Under the pieces are notes generated by a model, which saw nothing but the letters and a program-made list of their open reading frames with translations, ran no database searches and was not told where the DNA came from. A stretch of DNA of 64,000 nucleotides from a bacterium (GTDB lineage Bacteria > Sumerlaeota > Sumerlaeia > SLMS01), in assembly GCA_016125005.1 (NCBI GenBank), contig WGMQ01000045.1:1-64000 (forward strand), written 5' to 3'. Below, piece by piece: positions 1 to 7,550 of this stretch. How positions within the stretch are numbered: the stretch's first letter is position 1; every line of letters begins with the position of its first letter. The translations under genes and the position numbers were made by a program.

Positions 1-402
1 ATCATTCGCGTGGGCGACCGCTCATGCACCTTCGACGGACGCTTTGTGGATCTGCTCTGGGGCCTGACGAAGCGGAACCCCAAGTGTCGGGCGCGCCGTG
101 CCCTGATGGACCGGGGTACGTGCGAGGCCACACCTGCCGCCCGCGCCGGTTTTCGTGCGGCGGGGATCTGTGCTCCGGTCGGGCACTATCATAACATGAA
201 CCAAAATACCGGCCAGATAGTCGCCGAGCAGGTGGCGCTCGGCGATTTGGAATCGCTGGTGGAGCTTGCCGCGGGCCTGGCAGTCGCCTCATCGCGGGGC
301 GAGGTACCGGAGCAGGTGGTTGCTCATGATTACGAGCTGTATTTGCAGAAGGGATACGAGCGACTTTCGGAATTGCCGCTCACCGTACCGGCGGGGGGAT
401 AG
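1..402 (+). CDS. C-terminal fragment of an M20-like metallopeptidase (5' end outside window)
   Basis: The reading frame is open from the first base and stops at TAG. The visible part contains the segments D-x-G-T-C-E-A and H-Y-H-N-M, followed by an acidic helix (AEQVALGDLESLVELAAGLA). This resembles the C-terminal catalytic half of M20/M28-clan zinc aminopeptidases, where such His and Glu residues bind metal; that reading comes from family memory, not alignment. The N-terminal half is missing, so localisation and substrate cannot be judged. It sits just upstream of the cyanophycin-like catabolic island and points the same way, so a peptide-processing role would fit, but it could be an unrelated housekeeping peptidase. 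Confidence 0.6.
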   Translation: MIRVGDRSCTFDGRFVDLLWGLTKRNPKCRARRALMDRGTCEATPAARAGFRAAGICAPVGHYHNMNQNTGQIVAEQVALGDLESLVELAAGLAVASSRGEVPEQVVAHDYELYLQKGYERLSELPLTVPAGG

Positions 403-507
403 CCACCTTTTCCTCCCCCATCAGTGGAACCGATCGTCGAAACCGCACCGCCCAGCGCGGCGCCATCATGACCTTCCCCCTCACTCAAGACCAAGGAGAA
501 GCAGAAA

Positions 508-1224
508 ATGAAGAAGCTTGCAGCGATTCTCTCAGCCAGCGCCATGTTCGCCACCGCGGGTGTGAATGCCCAGTGGGTCATCAACGAAATCGAGACGGAA
601 ACGGCTGGCACGAACATCCAGTTCGTGGAGCTCTACAACCCGACACCGAACGCCTCGGTCGCGGGTCTGACGCTGATCAACATTCGCTCTTCCCAGGCTC
701 GCGCGATTTCCGCCATCGACCTGACGGGCAGCGCGACCGGCAACTATTACCTCATCGGCAACCCGCTCTACGCGAGCAGCGCGGCGGGCCTGAGCCAGCC
801 CGCGCCGGATGCGACGCTCTCCGCCGACTTCCGCGGCCAGTACCACCAGACGATCCTGGTGAACACCGCTGACCTCCCCGGTGGTTTCGTCGCTGGCGGC
901 GCAGGCACCGTCTTCGCCGGAACGGAGTTCTCGAGCGGCGCGCTGTTGCTCGACTCTGTCCAGTTCACTGACGGTACCGACCCGGTGATCTGGGGGCCAC
1001 AGACCGAGGTGGTCATCGACAACGGTGGCACCGCGCCTGTCGGTTCCAACTTCGCCGGAACGGATTCGCTCAATCCCGACTCCCCCTTTGCTGCCGGTCG
1101 TCTCCCCGATGGCAGCACCACCTGGCAGTACTACCCCCTCAACACGGTGGCGGGCAGCATCTCGGTGTATTCGACCCCGGGTGTCGCCAACGCGGCCTCC
1201 GTGTCCGACTGGTCGATGTACTGA
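508..1224 (+). CDS. Secreted lamin-tail-domain (LTD) protein with C-terminal DWSMY tail
   Basis: A 238-aa protein. A Sec signal peptide (MKKLAAILSASAMFATAGVNAQ) is followed at about residue 24 by W-V-I-N-E-I and F-V-E-L-Y-N-P, the typical opening strands of the lamin tail domain, an Ig-like beta fold common in bacterial secreted proteins. A good Shine-Dalgarno (AAGGAGAA) lies about 10 bases upstream of ATG. The protein ends in VSDWSMY, a tail like that of the secreted propeller at 16401-17855. No catalytic residues are evident, so it is likely a surface or matrix component. It is followed by a strong hairpin and then by a secreted cyanophycinase-like gene, so a functional link is possible but unproven. 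Confidence 0.7.
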   Translation: MKKLAAILSASAMFATAGVNAQWVINEIETETAGTNIQFVELYNPTPNASVAGLTLINIRSSQARAISAIDLTGSATGNYYLIGNPLYASSAAGLSQPAPDATLSADFRGQYHQTILVNTADLPGGFVAGGAGTVFAGTEFSSGALLLDSVQFTDGTDPVIWGPQTEVVIDNGGTAPVGSNFAGTDSLNPDSPFAAGRLPDGSTTWQYYPLNTVAGSISVYSTPGVANAASVSDWSMY

Positions 1225-1248
1225 TTGGACGCCTGACAGAAGGAAATC

Positions 1249-1276
1249 CTGCGGCCACCCTTACCGGTGGCCGCAG
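1249..1276 (+). terminator. Strong hairpin between LTD gene and cyanophycinase-like gene
   Basis: CTGCGGCCACC, loop CTTACC, GGTGGCCGCAG: an uninterrupted 11-bp stem with a 6-base loop, 24 bases after the LTD stop codon and 21 bases before the next ATG. Only a short T stretch (CATTT) follows. It may terminate the LTD transcript, act as an attenuator, or protect the 3' end of the upstream message. Confidence 0.6.
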
Positions 1277-1297
1277 CCATTTGGGGGAGACATCACC

Positions 1298-2536
1298 ATG
1301 TTGAAGCAGCCGTGCCGTCACTTGATCGGGGCCCTATTGGTCTGTCTGTTTCCAGTCGTGGCGGCGAACGCGCAGCCTCAGCCGGGACACGGTGACTTGA
1401 TCATCATCGGGGGGAACTTCTCGCTGGATGCGGACCCGATCTGGGACCGAATGTACAGCACGCGATTGGGAGGAAGACCGGTCGGCATCTGCGGGACGGC
1501 AAGCAGCAGCGCCCAGTCCACCGCTCAAGGGTTAGTCGACGATTTTGTGGGGAAGTACGGTGCCGGCGCGGCGATTATTCTGAACGTGACGACAACGAAC
1601 AATCAGGCGGATACGCAGGCGATGGCGGATTTGGCCCGCTCATGCGGCGGGTTCTACTTCGCGGGCGGTGACCAGCGCCGCATCACACAGGCGCTCTACC
1701 GAACAAACGGCGAGCCAACGCTGACGCTGGAGGCTGTGCTTGAGGTCTATCGCGCGGGTGGGTGCGTGTCGGGCTCGAGCGCCGGTGCGGCGGTCATGGC
1801 GGATCCGATGTTGACGGGCGGCACCAGCGCCAGCGCCTTGCAGTATGGATATACATTCAGCGGAAGCAACGGCGTGACGCTGGGGCGGGGTATCGGCTTT
1901 TTTCCCGGTGCACAGTTCGACCAGCATCATCTCGTGCGCGGGCGTCTGGGTCGGTTGATCGTAGCCACGGAGGGCTCGGGATTTGACCGCGGCTACGGTG
2001 TGGACGAGAACACGGCCCTGGCGATCGACAATGACACGGGATGGGCCGATGTGATCGGAGCCATGGGCGTTTTCGTGGTGGATGTTTCACAGCAAGAGAA
2101 GGGGGCGGGCGGCTCGCGCTGGGGAATCCGGCTTCATTACCTGGACACGGGCGATCGTATCCACATGACGACAGGCGAAATCGTGCCGACGCCAAACAAG
2201 TCCACCATCACCACCCGCCTGTTGCCTGCTGGCGGTGTGACGGCTGCCAACGTCTGGAGCGACACGGAGGCGTGGCGCCTGGTGACCGAGTTGGTGGATC
2301 GTGATGGTGCGACCCTGGCGCGCGGTACCGATCCGATCTACGATGTGCTGTTCCGGGCGACGGAGCAGACGCGCGCGCTTCGCGGCCCGCGCCATAGCTA
2401 CGACAATACGCGCTACGCCTACACCATCACGGATATCGAGATCGGGGTGTTCCCTCGCGGGGGAAATTTCACCACTCCCCCACTCGGTCCGCCGACTCCC
2501 ACGGGCGCCGTCGGCGACATGATGCTTTTCTATTGA
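1298..2536 (+). CDS. Secreted cyanophycinase-like S51 peptidase
   Basis: A 412-aa protein with a Sec signal peptide (LIGALLVCLFPVVAANA, mature start about residue 26). Peptidase S51/cyanophycinase hallmarks are visible in order: the glycine strand L-I-I-I-G-G near the mature N-terminus, F-A-G-G-D-Q, the nucleophile elbow G-S-S-A-G-A-A, F-D-Q-H-H-L-V-R-G-R-L-G-R-L, and G-V-D-E-N-T-A. Characterised relatives are serine exopeptidases that release beta-Asp-Arg dipeptides from cyanophycin. The ORF track extends the frame upstream to 1025 through the LTD gene; ATG 1298 is chosen because the signal peptide begins there. The C-terminus is GDMMLFY, a looser version of the D-W-x-x-Y tail. It converges on the isoaspartyl peptidase gene with a 16-base gap. 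Exact substrate specificity is inferred. Confidence 0.82.
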   Translation: MLKQPCRHLIGALLVCLFPVVAANAQPQPGHGDLIIIGGNFSLDADPIWDRMYSTRLGGRPVGICGTASSSAQSTAQGLVDDFVGKYGAGAAIILNVTTTNNQADTQAMADLARSCGGFYFAGGDQRRITQALYRTNGEPTLTLEAVLEVYRAGGCVSGSSAGAAVMADPMLTGGTSASALQYGYTFSGSNGVTLGRGIGFFPGAQFDQHHLVRGRLGRLIVATEGSGFDRGYGVDENTALAIDNDTGWADVIGAMGVFVVDVSQQEKGAGGSRWGIRLHYLDTGDRIHMTTGEIVPTPNKSTITTRLLPAGGVTAANVWSDTEAWRLVTELVDRDGATLARGTDPIYDVLFRATEQTRALRGPRHSYDNTRYAYTITDIEIGVFPRGGNFTTPPLGPPTPTGAVGDMMLFY

Positions 2537-2552
2537 AAAGGAACCACGGCGC

Positions 2553-3503
2553 CTACCAGTCCCAAATGGCGACCTGAAAGCGGCCCGTCGAATCGGCAGC
2601 GCCACGATTCATGCCGACGGAGTTGTACGGCAGGGACAGATTGCCGTGCCGGTCGACCGCGATCAGCCCACCGCTTTCGGCAGGGAGACGAGTGATCACG
2701 GCTTCGGTGGCAACATCCAGCGACAGCCCCTTGTATTCCATCCCGGCGGACACACGGAAGGCGACGGTGTTTCGGATGAAGTCTTCGCCATTGCCAGTGC
2801 AGGAGACGGCGCAGGTTGCGTTGTTGGCATAAGTGCCGACGCCGGCGAGCGGCGAATCGCCGACTCGACCGGGCAACTTGTTGGTGAGACCGCCGGTCGA
2901 GGTCGCCGCGGCGATGTTGCCGTCGCAATCGACGGCGACCGCTCCGACGGTACCCCGCTCGACAACGCCCGCCTCAACGCCCGCGCGATGACGCCCAAGT
3001 TGATGCTGCTGAAGACGCTGCCAGCGTTGGTGTCGGTCTTCGGTGAAAAAGTAGGAGTTCTCCACGGTTTCAAGGCCCGCCTGACGTGCGTACTCATCTC
3101 CACCCGGTCCTGCGATGAGCACATGTTCGCCGTCCTCCATGATTCGGCGGGCGAGGCTGATGGGATTGCGCACATGCCTCACCGCGGCAATGGCACCGGT
3201 CGCCAGCGTGCGACCGTCCATGATGCAGGAATCCAACTCATACTCTCCGTTGCGATTCACGGCGGCGCCGTGCCCCGCATTGAAGAGAGGATCGTCCTCC
3301 ATGGCCCGCACCACCTGCTCGACCGCATCAAGGCTGGTTCCCCCGGAGGCGAGAATATCCCGGCCGATGGCGAGAGCCTTCTCCAGAGCCTCCAGATACG
3401 CTCGCCGACGTTCCGGCGAGGCGTCGCGGGCAATGGTTCCTGCCCCTCCATGGATGGCAATAGCCCAGCGATGTGAGGTAGAACTTTTCATAGCGAAGTG
3501 CAT
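2553..3503 (-). CDS. iaaA: Plant-type L-asparaginase / isoaspartyl (beta-aspartyl) peptidase
   Basis: A 316-aa Ntn-hydrolase. The N-terminus (A-I-A-I-H-G-G-A-G-T-I) is the family signature. The autocleavage and nucleophile site E-R-G-T-V-G-A-V-A-V-D marks the alpha/beta subunit junction, with Thr as the new N-terminal nucleophile. G-G-L-T-N-K-L-P-G-R-V-G-D-S-P-L-A-G is the typical substrate loop. There is no signal peptide, so it should act in the cytoplasm. Family members hydrolyse beta-aspartyl dipeptides, including the beta-Asp-Arg produced by cyanophycinase, as well as asparagine. It lies 87 bases downstream of the lipoprotein cyanophycinase-like gene on the same strand, so the two probably form an operon. 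AAAGGA sits just before ATG 3503; ATG 3491 is an alternative. Confidence 0.88.
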   Translation of the reverse strand: MHFAMKSSTSHRWAIAIHGGAGTIARDASPERRRAYLEALEKALAIGRDILASGGTSLDAVEQVVRAMEDDPLFNAGHGAAVNRNGEYELDSCIMDGRTLATGAIAAVRHVRNPISLARRIMEDGEHVLIAGPGGDEYARQAGLETVENSYFFTEDRHQRWQRLQQHQLGRHRAGVEAGVVERGTVGAVAVDCDGNIAAATSTGGLTNKLPGRVGDSPLAGVGTYANNATCAVSCTGNGEDFIRNTVAFRVSAGMEYKGLSLDVATEAVITRLPAESGGLIAVDRHGNLSLPYNSVGMNRGAADSTGRFQVAIWDW

Positions 3504-3548
3504 CTGATCCTTTGGGTGGTCGGAGCGTTGGCCGTGTGGACATGACGA

Positions 3549-3576
3549 GGCAGGCCACCGATGGTGGGGGCCTGCC
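3549..3576 (-). terminator. Weak hairpin between cyanophycinase-like lipoprotein and iaaA
   Basis: GGCAGGCC and GGCCTGCC form an 8-bp stem with a 12-base loop in the 87-base gap between the two minus-strand genes. No T tract follows on the minus strand. It could be an intercistronic processing or attenuation structure rather than a full terminator. Confidence 0.3.
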
Positions 3577-3590
3577 GGGGAGGGCTCGAA

Positions 3591-4790
3591 TCAGGGCGCG
3601 GCGTTTGCCCGCGGGAGGATGTCCATGCGCAGGTTCACCACCGAGATGGTGTCGGGATCATTGTCCGGACCGATGTATAGACGAGTGCCGTCGTCCTCGG
3701 AGAGAACGATCTCGAAGTTCGGATCGAGAGCCTTTGCGGTGGTTTGCGTGCTGAGGGCGAGCTGCTCGGCGAGATCCGAGATCACGTAGTCATCCCACGC
3801 ATCCTTGGCGACGGGGATGGCCTCGGTCTTGGCCGGGTCGGCGGAGAGAGGCTTTTTCCCCTCGGCAGGGGTGACCTCGCCACTTGGGCCATCCACCCAG
3901 TCGCCGCCACCGAGAATGCTGATTCGGACGTTGCGATAGCCTTTCCCTTCCTTGCTCGCCTGCTTCATGTCCACCAGGACGAGGGCACGATCATTGCCCC
4001 AGGTGACGACCTTGTTGGTGGAAAGATCGGCGAGCACCGCGCTGTCCTCGTCGATGCCCCAACCGAGGCGCGTGCCGGTGTGGCTCAGTGCGACCACGAG
4101 GCGCCCCAAGCGCCCACGGGCCAGAAAGTGCTGGTCGGTGATGCCGTAGGGGAAAAAGCCCATGCCGCGCGTCACAATGACGCCGCGTGCGTCGTCATCC
4201 CCCGGGGGCGCGACTCCATTCTCGAGGGCCGAGCGGCTGGTGCCGCCACCGATGATGGGATCGCTCATCATCGCGGCGCCTGCGGAGGTTCCCGCGATCA
4301 ACCCACCCCGGTCGAGCACATCCCACAGCGCCTTGTAGCCAACGGTGTCACCGGTCTCGGGACGGAAGGCCGCGAGGATGCGAGCCTGATCACCGCCTGT
4401 GAAGAAGATGGCGTGGAAGGAGCGGATCTGCTCGGCGATGGCGGGGTCGGCAGCGGCCTCCTTGTTGGCCTCCGTTACCATGATCACCTCGGGCTTTGCT
4501 TCAAAGCCAAGAAAGCGGCGGCGGGAGGACGCGCCGGGCGGTTGTTCGGCCGTGGCGGTCGGAAGGATACCAACCTCACCGTCCTTCGACGCGGCGATGA
4601 TACGGCTATAGATGGCCTCATTGTCCTCGGAGAGGGCACCTCCGATTGGCATCACGTATCCGTGGCGGTGAGTCCCGACCGACAATTCGGGATCAACAGT
4701 CGTGGTAGCTTGGCATGCGGCCATGAGCAATGTGGCAAGGAGGGCTGTGCCTGCCTTGGCAATCGGAGCGTATGACAATCTGGTTTTCAT
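3591..4790 (-). CDS. Lipoprotein cyanophycinase-like S51 peptidase
   Basis: A 399-aa protein starting MKTRLSYAPIAK, with lipobox L-L-M-A-A-C (lipidated Cys at about residue 26), so it is probably anchored in an envelope membrane. S51 motifs are F-F-T-G-G-D-Q-A-R-I, the nucleophile elbow G-T-S-A-G-A-A-M-M-S, T-D-Q-H-F-L-A-R-G-R-L-G-R-L and G-I-D-E-D-S-A. These match characterised cyanophycinases more closely than those of the paralogue at 1298-2536. AAGGGA lies upstream of ATG 4790; the longer frame to 4883 would hide the signal peptide. It heads a probable operon with iaaA and diverges from nhaC across a palindrome-containing promoter region. Expected role: release of beta-Asp-Arg dipeptides at the cell envelope. 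Other beta-aspartyl peptides remain possible substrates. Confidence 0.85.
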   Translation of the reverse strand: MKTRLSYAPIAKAGTALLATLLMAACQATTTVDPELSVGTHRHGYVMPIGGALSEDNEAIYSRIIAASKDGEVGILPTATAEQPPGASSRRRFLGFEAKPEVIMVTEANKEAAADPAIAEQIRSFHAIFFTGGDQARILAAFRPETGDTVGYKALWDVLDRGGLIAGTSAGAAMMSDPIIGGGTSRSALENGVAPPGDDDARGVIVTRGMGFFPYGITDQHFLARGRLGRLVVALSHTGTRLGWGIDEDSAVLADLSTNKVVTWGNDRALVLVDMKQASKEGKGYRNVRISILGGGDWVDGPSGEVTPAEGKKPLSADPAKTEAIPVAKDAWDDYVISDLAEQLALSTQTTAKALDPNFEIVLSEDDGTRLYIGPDNDPDTISVVNLRMDILPRANAAP

Positions 4791-4856
4791 TGGGATCCCT
4801 TGAGGTGACGTGGTGCCGGGAACTGCTACTTGAGCGCCCAGAATGAACCGCTTGAG

Positions 4857-4877
4857 GTGGTTGTCAACCACTGACAA
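4857..4877. promoter_or_regulatory. Overlapping palindromes in the divergent cyanophycinase/nhaC promoter region
   Basis: Two nested dyads are visible: GTGGTTG-T-CAACCAC (4857-4871) and TTGTCA-ACCAC-TGACAA (4861-4877). The second fits the T-N11-A type of LysR operator. On the minus strand the dyad contains a perfect TTGACA (complement of 4862-4867), a likely -35 box for the lipoprotein cyanophycinase gene. The LysR gene at 6524 is the obvious candidate regulator, by inference only. Confidence 0.5.
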
Positions 4878-4970
4878 AACCAAATTTTTCTTGTATCGAC
4901 AGGAGCGAATCCAGTCGTCAGCTTATTGCTTTGAGCCTGCAACCTGACGTAGTTTGAGAGGTCCCATATC

Positions 4971-6446
4971 GTGACCGAGAACACTGTCGAGCAGCAGCCA
5001 AAGACGACCCGCGATCCGTCTCTCGCCGAGGCATCGGTGCCGATCATCGCCGTGGTTTTGTGCCTTGGTATTGGTTATGGGATGCTCGGCCTCCGCATCG
5101 AGCTGCTGCTGATCACCGCGGCGATCGTGACGGGGCTGGTGGCGATGCGCCTTGGGCTGACCTGGGATGACATGCAGGCCGGGATCGTCGAGAGCATCTC
5201 GAGAGCCATGCCAGCAATCCTCATCGTCATCGTGGTGGGTGCGCTGATCGCCTCGTGGATCGTGGCAGGTACGATTCCGACCATCGTCCTCTACGGGTTG
5301 GACATGATCTCCCCGCGCATGTTCCTTCTGACGGCGTATCTTCTGTGCAGCCTTGTGTCGCTCGTGATCGGCACTTCCTGGGGAACGATCGGCACCGTTG
5401 GTGTGGCACTCATCGGAATCGCCCACGGGCTTGATGTTTCGTTGCCAGCCGCAGCGGGAGCCATCGTGGCCGGTGCCTACTTCGGCGACAAGCTATCGCC
5501 TTTCTCTGACACCACGAACCTGGCGCCGATCGCAGCCCGGGCGAACTTGTACGATCACATCAAGCACATGCTCTGGACAACGACACCTGCGTGGCTGATC
5601 GGCGCGGTTGTCTATACAATCGCTGATCGAAATGCAGCCAGCGACTTCGACCACACCGCGGTCGATGCGATGCGAAGCTCGCTGCACGAGATTTTCTGGA
5701 TTCATCCGCTCCTGCTACTGCCTGCGGCGATCACCTTGGGGGCCTCGATCCTCAAGAAGCCGGTGATTCCCGGAATGCTGGTCTCGATCGTCGTGGCGCT
5801 TGGGCTGGCGATGATGGCCCAGAACCTGGACGATCGGGTGCTTGGTCCTCGTGGCACCTATGAACAGACCACCGCCAACTGGGTGCGGATTGCGAAGACG
5901 GTTGTCCTCGGGCCGATGGCGGATACGGGCAACAAGGCGGTCAACTCGCTGATCGGCCGCGGTGGGATGGTGTCGATGATGGACACGGCGCTGATCGCCT
6001 TCTGCGCCTTCGCCTTCGCGGGCATCGCCCAGCGTGCACGGATGCTTGATGTGCTGCTGGCGAGACTGAGTCGCTTTGCCAGGACAACGGGACAACTGAT
6101 CGCCGCAACGGTGGGCGCCTGCCTGACGATGGCCATGGTGACGGGCAACTCCTACCTGAGCATCCTGGTTCCGGGCGAGCTCTTCCGCTCAGAATACCGG
6201 CGGCGCGGGTTGGCAGCCAAAAACCTCTCCAGGACCACCGAGGACTGCGGGACAGTCGTTGTGCCGATCCTGCCGTGGAGCATCGCCTCGGTGTTCATCA
6301 GCAACACCCTCGGTGTCTCCACGCTCCAATATGCACCGTGGGCGGTGATGTGCTACACGGGCGTGTTGTTTGCCCTGCTTTGTGCCTTCACGGGAATCGG
6401 AATCGCGCCGCTAAAGCGCGAAGATGAAACGCTGGTGGGGAGTTGA
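4971..6446 (+). CDS. nhaC: NhaC-family ion/solute antiporter
   Basis: A 491-aa polytopic membrane protein starting at GTG, with GAGAGG upstream. The segment G-A-Y-F-G-D-K-L-S-P-F-S-D-T-T-N-L-A-P followed by H-M-L-W-T-T-T-P is the NhaC family signature. About 11-12 hydrophobic segments are visible. Annotated members are Na+/H+ antiporters, but the family belongs to the ion-transporter superfamily with YfcC/ArcD-like amino-acid carriers, and some members exchange organic solutes. Its place between the S51/iaaA operon and the LysR-YfcC pair suggests a role in importing or exchanging products such as Arg, Asp or the dipeptide. That transport role is inference; sodium-proton exchange remains the default assignment. 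Confidence 0.8.
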   Translation: MTENTVEQQPKTTRDPSLAEASVPIIAVVLCLGIGYGMLGLRIELLLITAAIVTGLVAMRLGLTWDDMQAGIVESISRAMPAILIVIVVGALIASWIVAGTIPTIVLYGLDMISPRMFLLTAYLLCSLVSLVIGTSWGTIGTVGVALIGIAHGLDVSLPAAAGAIVAGAYFGDKLSPFSDTTNLAPIAARANLYDHIKHMLWTTTPAWLIGAVVYTIADRNAASDFDHTAVDAMRSSLHEIFWIHPLLLLPAAITLGASILKKPVIPGMLVSIVVALGLAMMAQNLDDRVLGPRGTYEQTTANWVRIAKTVVLGPMADTGNKAVNSLIGRGGMVSMMDTALIAFCAFAFAGIAQRARMLDVLLARLSRFARTTGQLIAATVGACLTMAMVTGNSYLSILVPGELFRSEYRRRGLAAKNLSRTTEDCGTVVVPILPWSIASVFISNTLGVSTLQYAPWAVMCYTGVLFALLCAFTGIGIAPLKREDETLVGS

Positions 6447-6469
6447 TGAATGTTGCCAGTTTCAGCTTG

Positions 6470-6497
6470 TGAATTCCCCCTGCTGGCACCGAATTCA
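6470..6497. promoter_or_regulatory. Inverted repeat TGAATTC-N14-GAATTCA before the LysR gene
   Basis: A perfect 7-bp inverted repeat with a 14-base spacer lies 27-54 bases upstream of the lysR start, in the 77-base nhaC-lysR gap. GCCAG/CTGGC complementarity overlaps it. It could be an autoregulatory operator or a small RNA hairpin. The gap also holds the only clearly intergenic copy of the TCTATAC word, at 6502. Confidence 0.35.
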
Positions 6498-6523
6498 GCC
6501 ATCTATACCACGGGGGCTGAACC

Positions 6524-7519
6524 ATGAACCTGAAAAACCTGGAAGCTCTGATTGCTGTAAACCACCACGGAACCTTCAAGCAGGCCGCCGAGGCCCTCTA
6601 TTTCGAATCGCCGGGCGAGGAATACGTCACGCCCGAATCCATTCAATACCGGCTTCGTCAATTGGAGGAGGAACTCGGCGTCTCGCTCTATCGCAAGAGG
6701 CAGGGAAGCCCGCGAGTGACGCTGACCCGCGAAGGCAAGCTCTTCCTGCTGGAGGCGCTCGAGGTCTACGAACGCATGATCGAGTGGCGCAGCATGTTCT
6801 TGGAAAAACCGTCCGGCAACCTCATCTTTGCCACGACGCAGACCGTGACGATCAACCGGCTCTTCGACACGATCATGGCGTACAACAAGGCGTTTCCCAA
6901 CGTGAAGCTGCAGGTGATGAATACCAACGCCTCCCGCATGGAAACGCTGGTCTCTGCCGGCAAGGTCGATTTCGCCATCAGCACCCGGCCACCGTCGGAG
7001 TCCGAGTTGGACTACATCTTCTGGAAGCGCAGCAACATCGTGCTGGTGACCGCCCCGGGCCATCCGCTGACGATGATGGAAAAGCCCAAGCTGGCCGACA
7101 TCGCGCAGTTCCCGCTCCTGTTGCTGGATCGCGAGTTGCGGAGTGACCGCGAGATCATCGACGACGCCTTCCGCCGCGAGGGCGTTACTCAACCGAATGT
7201 GGTCTTCCAGGCCTCGGATTCGGCCACGCTTCTGGCCTATGTGGAGGCCAACATGGGCGTCTCGCTGATCAGCGAGACGAACCTGCTTCGCACCCAGCGC
7301 AAAGTAGTGACCGTTCCGATGGGGACCCGCGTCGGGCAAAGCGAAGTGGGCCTATTGCTTCGGGAGGACCAATACCTCCCCTCCCGCGTTCGCGAGTTCC
7401 TGATCATGTTGGACCCGACCTTCAAGAAGCTGCTCAGGGAACGGGACGAACGACTGGCTCAGGAGCGTGAGGAACGCCGCCAACTCGGCAAGTCACGCAA
7501 GGCAAAGAATCAGGCTTAA
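6524..7519 (+). CDS. LysR-family transcriptional regulator
   Basis: A 331-aa protein. The N-terminal winged helix-turn-helix (MNLKNLEALIAVNHHGTFKQAAEALY) is followed by a recognition region with a short insertion (ESPGEEYVTPESIQYRLRQLEEELGVSLYRKR). The LysR substrate-binding domain covers roughly residues 95-300. The C-terminal tail is highly charged (RERDERLAQEREERRQ), probably a helix. It lies 77 bases after nhaC and 31 bases before yfcC, so it is likely co-transcribed with these transporters. LysR proteins usually sense a pathway metabolite; ornithine, arginine or aspartate would be sensible here, but nothing in the sequence identifies the effector. Only a weak Shine-Dalgarno is visible before ATG 6524. 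Confidence 0.85.
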   Translation: MNLKNLEALIAVNHHGTFKQAAEALYFESPGEEYVTPESIQYRLRQLEEELGVSLYRKRQGSPRVTLTREGKLFLLEALEVYERMIEWRSMFLEKPSGNLIFATTQTVTINRLFDTIMAYNKAFPNVKLQVMNTNASRMETLVSAGKVDFAISTRPPSESELDYIFWKRSNIVLVTAPGHPLTMMEKPKLADIAQFPLLLLDRELRSDREIIDDAFRREGVTQPNVVFQASDSATLLAYVEANMGVSLISETNLLRTQRKVVTVPMGTRVGQSEVGLLLREDQYLPSRVREFLIMLDPTFKKLLRERDERLAQEREERRQLGKSRKAKNQA

Positions 7520-7550
7520 CCAACTTCATCCGCATGGACGAACAACCCCT

